A DNA stretch of 64,000 nt from Rhodoferax sp. OV413 (GCF_900104385.1 NZ_FNJA01000004.1:124001-188000), one strand, 5' to 3'; counted from the first letter of the stretch, positions 38,003-47,092 are shown. The notes: generated by a model not told the origin, from the sequence alone. A program made the numbers and translations.

Positions 38003-39301
38003 TCAGTAACCAAGATGGTGAGGGAGCCAGAGTGCGAGTTGCGGGAAAGCAATCACCAGCACCATCACCAAGAACATCGAAAACAGCATCCAGCCGACCC
38101 AGGGCACGGTCTCTTCCATGCGCACCTTGGCGATGCGGCAAGAGACCATCAGATTCACGGCCAGCGGCGGCGTGAACTGGCCGAGCGCGACCTTCAGGGT
38201 CAGGATCACGCCGAACCACACCAAATCCCAGTGGTAGTGCGTGGCAATCGGCAGCAGCAGCGGCACGAAGATCAAAAAGATCGACACGCCGTCGAGGAAC
38301 ATGCCCACTGTGACCAGCATCACGATCAGCAGCGCCAGCACGCCGTACTCGCCCAGGCCGGAATTCACAATGGCGTTGGTAATCGGGTCGATCACGCCCA
38401 GGGTCGACAGCGAATAGGCAAAGATGCCGGCCAGCGACACCACCAGCAGAATCACCGCCGACAGTTCGCCGGATTCGCGCAGGATGGGGAACAGGTCGCG
38501 CACGGTCATCGTGCGGTGGATGAACATGCCGACGAACAGGCCGTAGAACACCGCCACCACCGCCGCCTCGGTCGGCGTGAACCAGCCGGCGCGCATACCG
38601 CCCAGAATCAGCACCGGCGCGGCCAAGCCCCAGATGGCATCGCGCAGGCTGGCCCAGAACGGGGGCCTTGGCAGAGTAGATTCCAGCGCACCCATTTTGT
38701 GTTTGCGCGACAGCCAGACCGCGGGCACGATCAGCGCCAGGCCGGCCAGCACACCGGGGATCATGCCGGCCGCGAACAGCGCCGGCACCGAGGCGCCGGG
38801 TACCAGGATCGAATAGACGATGAAGGCAATCGACGGCGGAATCAGGATGTCGGTAGCCGCCGCAGCGCCCACTACGCTGGCTGAGAACGCCGGCGGGTAG
38901 CCGGCCTTGTTCATCGCCGTGATCATCACCGCGCCCACGGCCGCCGCACAGGCCGGGCCGGAGCCGGATATGCCACCCAGAAACATCGCCACCGCAATCG
39001 CCACCAGCGGCAGCATGCCGGGGCCACGCCCTACCACTGCCACGGCAAAGTTCACCAGCCGACCGGCCACACCCGAGCGGTCGAAGATCGAGCCCACCAG
39101 CACAAACATCGGGATCGCCAGCAGCGGGTACTTGCCCAGGCCGGCGTAGAAGTTCTGCGGCACGGCCAGCAAGCCAAACCACTGGCTGCTGCTATTGGCA
39201 ATCGCAATCGCCGCGGCGCCGGCCAGGCCCAGGGCCACGCCAATCGGCACGCCCATCAGCATCATGATGATGAAAGTCAAAAATAGCAGCGTGGTGATCA
39301 T
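38003..39301 (-). CDS. dctM: TRAP transporter large permease DctM
   Basis: 432 residues and about 12 hydrophobic segments. It carries family landmarks such as FLGGISGSGPACAAAVG and TDILIPPSIAFIVYSIL. ATG 39301 overlaps the DctQ stop by 4 nt; a longer open frame to 39385 lies inside DctQ. It is the sodium-coupled transport channel of the TRAP system. Confidence 0.93.
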   Translation of the reverse strand: MITTLLFLTFIIMMLMGVPIGVALGLAGAAAIAIANSSSQWFGLLAVPQNFYAGLGKYPLLAIPMFVLVGSIFDRSGVAGRLVNFAVAVVGRGPGMLPLVAIAVAMFLGGISGSGPACAAAVGAVMITAMNKAGYPPAFSASVVGAAAATDILIPPSIAFIVYSILVPGASVPALFAAGMIPGVLAGLALIVPAVWLSRKHKMGALESTLPRPPFWASLRDAIWGLAAPVLILGGMRAGWFTPTEAAVVAVFYGLFVGMFIHRTMTVRDLFPILRESGELSAVILLVVSLAGIFAYSLSTLGVIDPITNAIVNSGLGEYGVLALLIVMLVTVGMFLDGVSIFLIFVPLLLPIATHYHWDLVWFGVILTLKVALGQFTPPLAVNLMVSCRIAKVRMEETVPWVGWMLFSMFLVMVLVIAFPQLALWLPHHLGY

Positions 39302-39822
39302 GCCTCGCGCCCCCGGTGGATGAACAGGCCCACAGCGCGCAGCGCAATGCCCAGCGACAAAATCGGCAGCCACATCGAATACCACCAGGCCGGCAGGCCG
39401 ATGCCGGGCGTGGTTTCTTCAAAGCGGTAGTCGTCCCACACCATGCGGATGCTCAAAGTGCCGATCAGCGTGAACAGAATCGCCACCATCACCGCGCCAA
39501 AGCGCGACAGGCCTTTGCGCCGCGCCATGCTGCCGCTGTCGGAAAAGTATTCGATGCGGATATGCCGATCCCGCGCCACGGCGGCCGAGGCGGCCACCAG
39601 GGTCAGCGCGATCATCAGGAACACCGAGATTTCCTCGGTCCAGGCAAACGACTCGTTGGTGAAGTAGCGCGCCAGCACATTGGCAAAGGTGATCAGCGCC
39701 AGCGCGCCCATCACCAGCACAGTCAGCCAGTCTTCGATCTTCAAAGGGACGATGGTCTGGGGGTCGGGTTCAGGGGCGTCGACGGCGGGCGTGTCTGGCC
39801 CAGGCTGGGAGTCGGAGGACAT
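39298..39822 (-). CDS. dctQ: TRAP transporter small permease DctQ
   Basis: 174 residues with four hydrophobic helices, beginning after a proline-rich cytoplasmic stretch; ALITFANVLARYFTNESFAWTEE is characteristic of DctQ. ATG 39822 is the best start because the open frame further upstream is not conserved-looking, but its ribosome site is weak. It heads the TRAP operon and pairs with DctM. Confidence 0.88.
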   Translation of the reverse strand: MSSDSQPGPDTPAVDAPEPDPQTIVPLKIEDWLTVLVMGALALITFANVLARYFTNESFAWTEEISVFLMIALTLVAASAAVARDRHIRIEYFSDSGSMARRKGLSRFGAVMVAILFTLIGTLSIRMVWDDYRFEETTPGIGLPAWWYSMWLPILSLGIALRAVGLFIHRGREA

Positions 39823-39952
39823 ACGGGTCAGGGGATGTGAGAGACAGGGCCAAACTCGGCCCACCGGGCGCGTGACAGAGGCAACGGCGCGGCAAAAAAC
39901 CAGCCGGCATCATAACTTTGTTACACCCCCTGCCGCCCCCGAACACCCTAGG

Positions 39953-39969
39953 GTTTACGCGATGTAAAC
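39953..39969. promoter_or_regulatory. Palindrome upstream of TRAP operon
   Basis: GTTTACGCGATGTAAAC: perfect 6-bp arms (GTTTAC/GTAAAC) with a 5-bp centre, about 130 bp before DctQ. Candidate regulator site; a nearby TATGAT element on the minus strand (about 39909) could be the -10. Confidence 0.35.
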
Positions 39970-40011
39970 CGACATCCGTTGTCCATCCAAAAGCAATGGA
40001 TTCCCTGTCGC

Positions 40012-40254
40012 TCAGGCCCCCGGTGCCCGCAGGGCCTCACTCAGCTGGTCAACCACCTCGGCCCAGTCCGAATCCTGCAGCAAGGCCTCGCGCAGAAACG
40101 CGGCCTGCGCGGGCGACCAGAAGGTTGCGTCCGGCAACTGGATGTTGCCAGCCAGCGGTGAGTGCATGGCCAGAAAGTGGGCAATGCTTTGCGCATCAGA
40201 AGGAAGTCCCAACTGGGCGAAAAGCTCGGTGAAGCGGTGTGTAGATGTGTCCAT
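40012..40254 (-). CDS. DUF2789 family protein
   Basis: 80 residues, beginning MDTSTHRFTELFAQLGLPSD and including FWSPAQAAFLREAL and DWAEVVDQLSEAL, the hallmarks of the small DUF2789 family. The function is unknown. It is the last gene of the minus-strand block downstream of the MocR regulator and cyanase, 46 nt after the GNAT gene. A TAAGG site precedes its ATG. Confidence 0.8.
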   Translation of the reverse strand: MDTSTHRFTELFAQLGLPSDAQSIAHFLAMHSPLAGNIQLPDATFWSPAQAAFLREALLQDSDWAEVVDQLSEALRAPGA

Positions 40255-40300
40255 GCCTTACCTTACTGCATTTTGGGCGCCGGGGCGATAGGACAGGGGC

Positions 40301-40702
40301 TCAGAGGGGCGGGGCGAGCCGGGTACGCTCCATGGCAAGGGATGACTCTGTAAACCCCAGTTTCTTGAAGAACTCCGCTGCGCCATCTCTGCCCGCCCGC
40401 AGTACCCAGGTGATGGTTTTGTCCGAACCGATGATTTCATCTACCAAGGCTTGGCCAATGCCTTGTCTACGGAACGGTGCGGCTACAACGACCATCGATA
40501 AATACCCGTTCGATATCCCGTCCGTGATGGCACGAGCAAACCCGACAAGCTGGTTATCAACCAAGGCCACGACAACGCGTTGCGATGCGGAAACCAGTTG
40601 CGCAAGTTGTTCCACATCGCCAATGCGGTGCCCCCAGCCATGGTTGGTAAGAAGGCGGTAAACGCTATCGAGGTCTGACGTGGAAATACTCCGCACTTCC
40701 AT
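40301..40702 (-). CDS. GNAT family N-acetyltransferase
   Basis: 133 residues with a single acetyltransferase fold. The acetyl-CoA loop is seen in VVVAAPFRRQGIGQALVDE (motif A, R/QxxGxG). A GGAGA ribosome site precedes the ATG. The acceptor is unknown. GC content seems a little lower here than around it, which might mean acquisition, but the evidence is weak. Confidence 0.85.
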   Translation of the reverse strand: MEVRSISTSDLDSVYRLLTNHGWGHRIGDVEQLAQLVSASQRVVVALVDNQLVGFARAITDGISNGYLSMVVVAAPFRRQGIGQALVDEIIGSDKTITWVLRAGRDGAAEFFKKLGFTESSLAMERTRLAPPL

Positions 40703-40719
40703 CTTTTCTCCTTAGCCGA

Positions 40720-41157
40720 CTAGCGCCGCTTCTTGGTGATTTTGACAACACGCTGAGCGGTAATGCCCAGCGCCGCCCGGGCCAGCGCATCCGCCTCGCC
40801 GTTGCGGTGCTGCGGTATCCACAGCAGCTCGGCCTGGTCGAACGACTGGAACAGCGTCCGCACCGCATCGAACAAGTCCGCCAGCCGCGCGATCGGCTTG
40901 GCGTTGGGGTCGGTAATTTGCTCCACCACCACGCTGTTGTCGCAATGCACCCGCAACGCGCGGGCGCCGCGGGCTTGCAGCTCCTGCAGCGCCGCCATCA
41001 GTGCGCGTAGCTCGGCTTCGTTGTTGCAGCCTTGTAGCTGCGGTGCCAGGGACAGCGTGTGGCGCGTGCCATCGGGTGCGATCAGCAGCACGCCCAGGCC
41101 AATGCGGCCGGGGTTGGGCACGGCGCTGCCGTCACAGTAAACAATCCAGGGGTCCAT
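40720..41157 (-). CDS. Ribonuclease HI-like protein
   Basis: 145 residues with an RNase H fold. Active-site carboxylates are visible: Asp9 (YCDGSAVPNPG), Glu47 (NNEAEL), Asp73 (HCDNS) and a C-terminal aspartate in RNGEADALAR. It is a compact form resembling the family of bacterial and plant reverse-transcriptase-like RNase H proteins rather than classical RnhA. It lies 52 nt downstream of cynS. Confidence 0.85.
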   Translation of the reverse strand: MDPWIVYCDGSAVPNPGRIGLGVLLIAPDGTRHTLSLAPQLQGCNNEAELRALMAALQELQARGARALRVHCDNSVVVEQITDPNAKPIARLADLFDAVRTLFQSFDQAELLWIPQHRNGEADALARAALGITAQRVVKITKKRR

Positions 41158-41209
41158 GGGCGGTCTTCAGTCGGGCCCGCATTCTGCAACAAACCCTGGT
41201 CGGGACAAC

Positions 41210-41653
41210 TCAGTAGGTCTTGTACGGCAGGAACTTGCCCGACAGCACCACCTTGACGCGGTCGCCCTTGGGGTCGGGCTGGCGCTCGATGTCCATGCTG
41301 AAGTCGATGGCGCTCATGATGCCGTCGCCAAACTCCTCGTGGATCAGCTCCTTGATGGTCGTGCCGTAGACGCTGACGATCTCGTACCAGCGGTAGATCA
41401 GCGGGTCGGTCGGCACGGGGGTGGGCAGCGAGCCCTTGTACGGCACCACCTGCAGCCACTTCTGCTCTTCGCTGCTCAGGCCGAAGATCTTGCCGATGAC
41501 CTTGGCCTGCTCCGGCGTGCAGGTCATCTGGCCCAGGCAGGCGGCCGTAGTCCATTCCTTGGACTGGCCGACCTTCTTCGCCACGGCGGCCCACTGGATG
41601 CCTTTGGCGACCTTGACGGTGATGATCTTCTCGGTAATGTCATTGCGGTTCAT
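41210..41653 (-). CDS. cynS: Cyanase (cyanate hydratase)
   Basis: 147 residues. The catalytic triad of cyanases is conserved as Arg88, Glu91 and Ser114 (RWYEIVSVYG, EEFGDGIMSAIDF). The enzyme converts cyanate and bicarbonate to ammonia and CO2. A GGAGCAACG ribosome site supports the ATG. There is no adjacent cynT or cynX; instead the gene follows a MocR regulator and a DUF1348 gene on the same strand and sits 2.3 kb from the Nit1C operon, suggesting a shared role in cyano-nitrogen use. Confidence 0.95.
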   Translation of the reverse strand: MNRNDITEKIITVKVAKGIQWAAVAKKVGQSKEWTTAACLGQMTCTPEQAKVIGKIFGLSSEEQKWLQVVPYKGSLPTPVPTDPLIYRWYEIVSVYGTTIKELIHEEFGDGIMSAIDFSMDIERQPDPKGDRVKVVLSGKFLPYKTY

Positions 41654-41690
41654 CGTTGCTCCTGGCTGGGTTTATGAAAAACAGTATCTT

Positions 41691-41740
41691 TTTGATAGCA
41701 GCTGCCGCAGGCAATATCTGCGCCAGCTGCCGATTGGAAG
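41691..41740. repeat. Interspersed repeat copy 9 (degenerate)
   Basis: GATAGCAGCTGCCGCAGGCAATATCTGCGCCAG shows the same modules in reverse order, with a GCAG...CTGC hairpin, in the gap between DUF1348 and cynS. Confidence 0.5.
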
Positions 41741-41752
41741 CCCAACTTTTTT

Positions 41753-42220
41753 CTATAAACCCATAGCACTCAGCGAAGCATGCTCGTCCGGGCGTCGCCC
41801 CAGCGGCCAATGGAATTTGCGCTCAGCCTCGGCAATCGCCAGGTCGTTGATGCTGGCAAAGCGCCAGGCCATCAGGCCGTGTTCGGTGAATTCCCAATTT
41901 TCGTTGCCGTAGCTGCGGAACCACTGGCCGGTGGCGTCATGCCATTCGTAGGCAAAACGCACGGCGATGCGGTTGCCCGCGTGCGCCCAGAGTTCCTTGA
42001 CCAGGCGGTAGTCCAGCTCCTTGGCCCATTTACGCGTCAAGAACTGGTGTACCTCGGCGCGGCCGGTGGGAAAGTCGGAGCGGTTGCGCCAGCGCGTGTC
42101 CTCGGTATAGACCTGGACCACGCGGTCCGGGTCGCGGCTGTTCCAGGCGTCTTCGGCCATGCGGGTTTTTTGGGTGGCCGAGTCGAAAGTGAATGGCGGC
42201 AGCGGGGGTTTGGTTTCCAT
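41753..42220 (-). CDS. DUF1348 (NTF2-like) family protein
   Basis: 155 residues: an NTF2/SnoaL-like cone fold, with [27 protein letters not shown]-like middle and [19 protein letters not shown] site fixes the ATG. It begins 9 nt after the MocR gene, so the two are almost certainly cotranscribed. Members of this family have no assigned biochemistry; its place beside cyanase and Nit1C suggests a role with nitriles or cyanate, which is a guess. Confidence 0.87.
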   Translation of the reverse strand: METKPPLPPFTFDSATQKTRMAEDAWNSRDPDRVVQVYTEDTRWRNRSDFPTGRAEVHQFLTRKWAKELDYRLVKELWAHAGNRIAVRFAYEWHDATGQWFRSYGNENWEFTEHGLMAWRFASINDLAIAEAERKFHWPLGRRPDEHASLSAMGL

Positions 42221-42229
42221 GGGGTCTCC

Positions 42230-43621
42230 TCAAAGGTTGGTGGCGTGGTGGTGTACCGGGTGTAGCAAGGTGTCGGCGACGAGGTGCATGCCGCGCTCGC
42301 ACTCGTCCAGCGTGGTCGGGCCGCCGAGGCAGATGCGCACCGCATCCGGCGGGTCACCATCGGTGGAAAACGCGGCGCTGGCCACCACACCCACACCCTG
42401 GCTGCGCAGATGCGCGGCCAGCTCGACCGGGCTCCAGCCCTCGGCGACGGGCAGCCACAGGTGGAAGGACTCGGGGTGACCCAGCATGCCGTACGGCGCC
42501 AGATAGCGCTCGGCAATCGCCTGGCGCGCGGTGCATTCGTCGCGGATGGCGTTCAGCATCGCATCGGCCGTACCGTCTTCGACCCAGAAGGTGGCCAACG
42601 CATTGGTGAACGGCGAGGCCATTACCGTGGTGGCGCGCATCGCGCCGGCCAGGCGCTGCGACTGGCGCTCGCCTGGGGAGCACACATAGGCGTTGCGCAG
42701 ACCGGCGCCAAAGCATTTGGAAAAGCCGGTGATGTAGTAGGTCAGGCCCGGCGCCAAGGTAGCCATGGCCGGCGGAAGCTCTCTGGGCAACATCGCATAC
42801 GCGTCGTCTTCAATAATCGGAATCGCGTAGCGCAACGCCACGTCGGCCAGCGCTTCACGCCGGGAGCGGCTGACGGTGGCGGTGGTCGGATTCAGCAAGG
42901 TCGGGTTGCAGTACAGCGCCTTGGGGTGCAGGGTCTTGCAGGCGTGCTCGAAGGCTTCGGCGCTGGGGCCGTCGTCGTCCAGCGGCAGCGCGTGCAGCTG
43001 GATGCCGAGCTGGGCGGCGATGGCCTTCACGCCGGGATAGGTCAGCGCCTCGACGCAGACCAGCTCGCCGGGCCGCGCCAGCTGCGAGAACAGCGCCGTC
43101 AGCACGCTGTGGATGCCGGGACAGACCAGCACCTGCTCGACCCGGCAGGTTGGCAGGCGCCGGCGCAGCCACTGCGCCGCCACCTCGCGGTCGTGCAAGG
43201 TGCCGCCAAAGTCCTGGTAGCGCAGCAGCGCATACAGGTCGGCACTGGCCAGCACACCGGCGGCCGAGTCGTGCATATGCGCCAGCAGCACCGGGTCTTG
43301 CGGCTCGGGCGGCAAGTTCATGGTCATCTCGGCCGCGCTGCCGCCGCGCAGCGGCAGGCTGGGGCTAGAGCCGCGCACATAGGTACCCATGCCGGCATGG
43401 GTGTCGATCAGGCCGCGCTTGCGCGCCTCGCTGTAGCCGCGCGCAACGGTGGTGTAGTTGAGCTGCAGGTCTTCGGCCAGCTCGCGCAGCGTCGGCAGCC
43501 GGTCGCGCGCCATCAGGCGGCCGGTACGCACGTCGTCGGCAATCAGGTCGGCAATCAGCAGATAGGCCGGCTTGTCGCTCTTCTGCAGCTTCTTGGTCCA
43601 GTGGACGGGAGTCTTATTCAT
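42230..43621 (-). CDS. MocR/PdxR-type regulator (GntR helix-turn-helix fused to aminotransferase fold)
   Basis: 463 residues. The N-terminal winged helix (TLRELAEDLQLNYTTVARGY, about 44-63) is GntR-like and the rest is a fold-type I aminotransferase with a PLP lysine in ITGFSKCFGAGLR. MocR proteins use PLP or an amino-compound adduct as sensor and bind direct repeats. It diverges from the Nit1C operon across a 348-bp gap containing five 11-mer sites and also heads DUF1348 and cyanase on its own strand, so it is the likely regulator of the whole region. No ribosome site is clear. Confidence 0.9.
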   Translation of the reverse strand: MNKTPVHWTKKLQKSDKPAYLLIADLIADDVRTGRLMARDRLPTLRELAEDLQLNYTTVARGYSEARKRGLIDTHAGMGTYVRGSSPSLPLRGGSAAEMTMNLPPEPQDPVLLAHMHDSAAGVLASADLYALLRYQDFGGTLHDREVAAQWLRRRLPTCRVEQVLVCPGIHSVLTALFSQLARPGELVCVEALTYPGVKAIAAQLGIQLHALPLDDDGPSAEAFEHACKTLHPKALYCNPTLLNPTTATVSRSRREALADVALRYAIPIIEDDAYAMLPRELPPAMATLAPGLTYYITGFSKCFGAGLRNAYVCSPGERQSQRLAGAMRATTVMASPFTNALATFWVEDGTADAMLNAIRDECTARQAIAERYLAPYGMLGHPESFHLWLPVAEGWSPVELAAHLRSQGVGVVASAAFSTDGDPPDAVRICLGGPTTLDECERGMHLVADTLLHPVHHHATNL

Positions 43622-43644
43622 AGCGTGTGACCGGGTCGTTCAAC

Positions 43645-43681
43645 TTGATCGCATGACTTGATCGCATGCACATGCAATCAA
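43645..43681. promoter_or_regulatory. MocR-type operator cluster (three sites)
   Basis: TTGATCGCATG occurs at 43645-43655 and 43658-43668 as a direct pair 13 bp apart, followed by an inverted near-copy CATGCAATCAA (one mismatch) at 43671-43681. The spacing lets two protein subunits bind side by side, as known for MocR sites. The cluster is 24 bp from the MocR start, so it may also control its own gene. Confidence 0.6.
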
Positions 43682-43756
43682 CGATGCAAGTTCCGAGCCT
43701 GTCCACTCTCGCAAAAACGCATCCTGCCGGTGCGTAAAAACCATTTATCGGGTGCA

Positions 43757-43767
43757 TTGATCGCATG
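43757..43767 (+). promoter_or_regulatory. Operator-like 11-mer, site 4
   Basis: Exact TTGATCGCATG in the Nit1C leader, flanked by GTGCA and GCAAATGCATT, 213 bp before the first Nit1C ATG. Confidence 0.5.
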
Positions 43768-43874
43768 GCAAATGCATTAAGCCGGTGCACTGTTGGCGCT
43801 GCAAAAACGGGGATTCCAAGCCCGCAAAAAATATTTCAGGCGGCCCGGAGTTGCCCAGCATGGTTGATGGCGAC

Positions 43875-43885
43875 TTGATCGCATG
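43875..43885 (+). promoter_or_regulatory. Operator-like 11-mer, site 5
   Basis: Exact TTGATCGCATG at 43875, 95 bp before the first Nit1C gene. Together with the other copies this is far above chance in 240 bp. Confidence 0.5.
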
Positions 43886-43969
43886 GCCGGGCCTGGTCGG
43901 TGGCACAGAGCATGCAAAAAGCTGGGGCGCTTCCCTTTCATCCACCCTCTTTTTTCCACTGGAGCCCCC

Positions 43970-44452
43970 ATGCCAAAAGTCACCAAGCCCGCGAACGCCA
44001 AAGGCGATTTCCTCGTCGACTATGAAGAAAAAGTCTTTGAAGACGTGAAGGCCGACCCGGGCCAGAAAGCCCTGGTCACCTTCCACACCGTGGCCTTTGA
44101 AGGCTCGATCGGCTTCGTCAACCTGCTGCAGGCCACCCGGCTGCTGCGCAAGGGTTTCGAGACCTCGGTGCTGCTGTATGGCCCGGGTGTCACCCTGGGC
44201 GTGCAGCGCGGCTTTCCGACGCTGGGCGACGAAGCCTTCCCCGGCCACCAGAACTTCAACAACCAGATCACCAAGTTCATAGCCGAGGGCGGCAAGGTCT
44301 ACGCCTGCCGCTTTGCGCTGCAGGCGCTGTACGGCCACGGCGAAGGCGCGCTGATCGAAGGCATACGCCCGATCAGCCCGCTGGATGTGCTGGACATCGT
44401 GCTGCTGCACAAGAAGGCCAACGCCGTCATTTTGGACACCTGGACTCTGTAA
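43970..44452 (+). CDS. Nit1C protein, MSMEG_0572/Sll0783 family
   Basis: 160 residues, with the characteristic body [20 protein letters not shown] and [19 protein letters not shown]. The family is named after nitrogen-starvation-induced sll0783 of Synechocystis and is always the marker gene of Nit1C clusters. A GGAG site precedes ATG 43970. It is the first gene of the operon; its biochemical role is unknown, but the fold resembles DsrE-like small proteins (inference). Confidence 0.9.
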   Translation: MPKVTKPANAKGDFLVDYEEKVFEDVKADPGQKALVTFHTVAFEGSIGFVNLLQATRLLRKGFETSVLLYGPGVTLGVQRGFPTLGDEAFPGHQNFNNQITKFIAEGGKVYACRFALQALYGHGEGALIEGIRPISPLDVLDIVLLHKKANAVILDTWTL

Positions 44453-45448
44453 ATGGCTGCCACACCCACCACAGTACGTGCGGCGGCGGTGCAGATCGCC
44501 CCGGACTTTGAACGCCCGGAAGGCACGCTGGAACGGGTGTGCGCCGCCATCGACGAGGCCGCCAGCAAGGGCGTTCAGATCATGGTCTTCCCCGAGACCT
44601 TCATGCCTTACTACCCCTACTTCTCGTTCGTACTGCCGCCGGTGCTGCAGGGCGCGCCACACTTGAAGCTGTACGAGCGCGCAGTGGTGGTGCCCGGCCC
44701 GGTGACTGCCGCCGTGGCCGAGCGCGCCCGCGCCCACGGCATCGTCGTGGTGCTGGGCGTCAACGAGCGCGACCATGGCAGCCTGTACAACACCCAGCTG
44801 GTATTCGATGCCGATGGCAGCCTGGCGCTGAAGCGCCGCAAGATTACGCCCACTTATCACGAGCGCATGGTCTGGGGCATGGGCGATGGCGCCGGTCTGA
44901 AAGTGGTCGACACCGCTGTCGGCAGAGTCGGCGCCCTGGCCTGCTGGGAGCACTACAACCCGCTGGCCCGCTACAGCCTGATGGCGCAGCACGAGGAAAT
45001 CCACTGCGCCCAGTTCCCCGGCTCGCTGGTCGGGCCGATCTTTGCCGAGCAGATGGAGGTCACCATCCGCCACCACGCCCTCGAATCCGGCTGCTTCGTC
45101 ATCAATGCCACCGGCTGGCTGACGGACGCGCAAATCATGGCCATCACGCCCGACACGGCGCTGCAAAAAGCGCTGCGCGGCGGCTGCCATACGGCCATCA
45201 TTTCGCCCGAAGGCAAGCACCTGGTGCCGCCGCTGACCGAGGGCGAAGGCATGGTGATCGCCGACCTGGACATGGCGCTGATCACCAAGCGCAAACGCAT
45301 GATGGATTCGGTCGGCCACTATGCCCGGCCCGAGCTGCTGGGCCTGGTGCTGAACGACCGCCCCGCCGTGCCTATGCAACGCATGGCGGCCACCTCTTCC
45401 ACTTCTGAAAGCCTGTATGAACCCCAGCCTCCAGCCCATGAATCGTGA
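44453..45448 (+). CDS. Nitrilase of the Nit1C cluster (Nit1)
   Basis: 331 residues with the carbon-nitrogen hydrolase triad Glu48 (VFPETF), Lys130 ([12 protein letters not shown]) and Cys164 ([10 protein letters not shown]). The enzymes of this branch form a distinct nitrilase group found only in this conserved cluster and are needed for growth on cyanide in pseudomonads. The ATG directly follows the stop of the preceding gene. Probable substrate: a nitrile or cyanohydrin intermediate, or cyanide itself; not established. Confidence 0.94.
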   Translation: MAATPTTVRAAAVQIAPDFERPEGTLERVCAAIDEAASKGVQIMVFPETFMPYYPYFSFVLPPVLQGAPHLKLYERAVVVPGPVTAAVAERARAHGIVVVLGVNERDHGSLYNTQLVFDADGSLALKRRKITPTYHERMVWGMGDGAGLKVVDTAVGRVGALACWEHYNPLARYSLMAQHEEIHCAQFPGSLVGPIFAEQMEVTIRHHALESGCFVINATGWLTDAQIMAITPDTALQKALRGGCHTAIISPEGKHLVPPLTEGEGMVIADLDMALITKRKRMMDSVGHYARPELLGLVLNDRPAVPMQRMAATSSTSESLYEPQPPAHES

Positions 45449-46523
45449 GTTGATGACCGAGCTGCAGTCCTTCGGGCTGCGGCTGGTGGACCCCAGCGCC
45501 GGCGTCGCCAGCCGCAAGGGCGGCGCGGGGCCAAGCGACCACAAGGCGGTGACGGTGGACGGCCACACCATCATGGTGCCGGTGCACACCTCCACCGCGT
45601 GGAACTCGCCGTTCACCGCGCAGGCGCCCGATGCGCAAGGCCGCAGCGTGGTGACGCGGGGCAGCATCCCGATTGCCAGCATCAGCTTCCCCAAGCAGCC
45701 GCGCTTCTACGCGATGCAGACCCTGGACGGCGTGCCCTACTCGCACATCGCCACCTTACACGGCGCCGACGTGCTGGCCACCACGGTGCTGCAAACCTGC
45801 ATCCGCTACGAGAGCCGCAAGAAGACCTGCAAGTTCTGCGCAATCGGCCAGTCGCTGGCGGCAGGCCGCACCATTGCCCACAAGACGCCGCAGCAGCTGG
45901 CCGAAGTGGCCCGCGCCGCCGTTCTGCTGGACGGTGTGAAGCACATGGTGATGACCACCGGCACGCCGAACGCCACCGACCGCGGTGCCCAGGTGCTGTG
46001 CGACAGCGCGTTCGCCATCAAGGCCGCGGTCAACATCCCCATCCAGGGCCAGTGCGAGCCGCCGGACAAGGATGTGTGGTTCGACCGCATGCTGGCTTCG
46101 GGCATCGACACGCTGGGCATGCACCTGGAAGTGGTGACGCCGGAGCTGCGCGAAAAAATCATGCCCGGCAAGGTCCAGGTGCCGATCAGCCGCTACATGG
46201 AAGCGTTTGAGGCCTCGGTACGCGTCTTCGGCCGCGGCCAGGTCAGCACCTACATCCTGGCCGGCCTGGGCGATACCCGCGAGGCGATTCTGCAGATCTG
46301 CGACCAGCTGCTGGCGCTGGGCGTGTACCCGTTTGTCGTGCCCTTTGTGCCCATCAGCGGCACGCCGTTGGAGGACCACGCCGCGCCGTCGCCGGAGTTC
46401 ATGCAGTCCATCCTGCAGCCGCTGGGCCGCAGCGTGGCCGCGGCAAACCTGCGCTCCAGCGACATCAAGGCCGGCTGTGGCAAGTGCGGCGCGTGCTCCT
46501 CCTTGTCTGTGTACGAAACCTGA
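45417..46523 (+). CDS. Radical SAM protein, MSMEG_0568 family
   Basis: 368 residues. The likely [4Fe-4S]-SAM cysteines are Cys128, Cys138 and Cys141 ([14 protein letters not shown]), a C-x9-C-x2-C spacing wider than the classic C-x3-C-x2-C. The C-terminus carries a second cysteine set, CGKCGAC (354-360), possibly for an auxiliary cluster. ATG 45417 overlaps the nitrilase by 32 nt and has a GAAAG site; ATG 45438 lacks one. In the pathway it may make or rearrange the substrate of the nitrilase; the reaction is unknown. Confidence 0.92.
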   Translation: MNPSLQPMNRELMTELQSFGLRLVDPSAGVASRKGGAGPSDHKAVTVDGHTIMVPVHTSTAWNSPFTAQAPDAQGRSVVTRGSIPIASISFPKQPRFYAMQTLDGVPYSHIATLHGADVLATTVLQTCIRYESRKKTCKFCAIGQSLAAGRTIAHKTPQQLAEVARAAVLLDGVKHMVMTTGTPNATDRGAQVLCDSAFAIKAAVNIPIQGQCEPPDKDVWFDRMLASGIDTLGMHLEVVTPELREKIMPGKVQVPISRYMEAFEASVRVFGRGQVSTYILAGLGDTREAILQICDQLLALGVYPFVVPFVPISGTPLEDHAAPSPEFMQSILQPLGRSVAAANLRSSDIKAGCGKCGACSSLSVYET

Positions 46524-46534
46524 AGGAGGCCGCC

Positions 46535-47092
46535 ATGCTCTGCATCGACGACGTATTGGAAACCCCGCCTGCCTGGGCGCCGGTCGAGTTCCGGGTGCGC
46601 GCCGCCTGCCAGGACTGGGAACAGCGCGAAGCCCATGCGCTACGCCGGGCGGTGTTCTGCATCGAGCAAGGCATCTTCAGCGGCGACGACCGCGATGCCA
46701 TCGACGACCACGCGCAGCTGCTGGTGGCGATGTCGTGCAACGGTGGCATGCCGGACCAGGTAGTGGGCACCGTACGCATCCATGAGAAATCGCCCGGCCT
46801 GTGGTGGGGCTCGCGGCTGGCGGTGCATCCCTCGTTTCGCAGCCAGGGCAATCTGGGCGCGACGCTGATCCGCCTGGCGGTGAGCCGCGCCCATGCGCAG
46901 GGCTGCCATACCTTTCTGGCCCATGTGCAAGCGCAGAACGCGCCGCTGTTCCGGCGTCTCAAATGGCAGCAACTGGCCGAACTCAGCATCCACGGACGGC
47001 CGCACTGCGAGATGCAGGCCGACCTGGCCGCCTACCCGCCCTGCTTCGACCCGGTCAGCGGCTTTGTGACGCGTGCGCGGAGCTCGCTATGA
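46535..47092 (+). CDS. GNAT acetyltransferase-like protein, MSMEG_0567 N-terminal family
   Basis: 185 residues of GNAT fold: acetyl-CoA motif LAVHPSFRSQGNLGATLIRLA and an acidic start FRVRAACQDWEQREAHALRR. In some actinobacteria the homolog is fused to the AIR-synthase-like part; here they are two genes overlapping by 4 nt. An AAGGAGG site precedes ATG 46535. A role in acylating a pathway intermediate is likely (inference). Confidence 0.9.
   Translation: MLCIDDVLETPPAWAPVEFRVRAACQDWEQREAHALRRAVFCIEQGIFSGDDRDAIDDHAQLLVAMSCNGGMPDQVVGTVRIHEKSPGLWWGSRLAVHPSFRSQGNLGATLIRLAVSRAHAQGCHTFLAHVQAQNAPLFRRLKWQQLAELSIHGRPHCEMQADLAAYPPCFDPVSGFVTRARSSL

Larger units (their letters stand above)
43622..43969. 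other. Divergent control region between MocR regulator and Nit1C operon
   Basis: 348 bp without a gene, holding the operator-like repeats described separately. The frame of the Nit1C first gene is open to 43883 but has no ribosome site before 43970. Confidence 0.7.

Noticed and set aside
36954-39182. A DctM-DctP fusion protein of 742 residues
   Set aside because: The first 400 residues of that frame are out of frame with DctM and read as low-complexity sequence; a clear ribosome site and signal peptide start DctP at 37982.
41691-41760. Promoter of cynS in the DUF1348-cynS gap
   Set aside because: The gap is mostly a degenerate interspersed repeat; no convincing -35/-10 pair was found, so cotranscription cannot be excluded.
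43883-43969. Longer N-terminus for the first Nit1C gene
   Set aside because: No ribosome site before 43883 and the added residues are not like the family; site 5 of the operator array lies right there.
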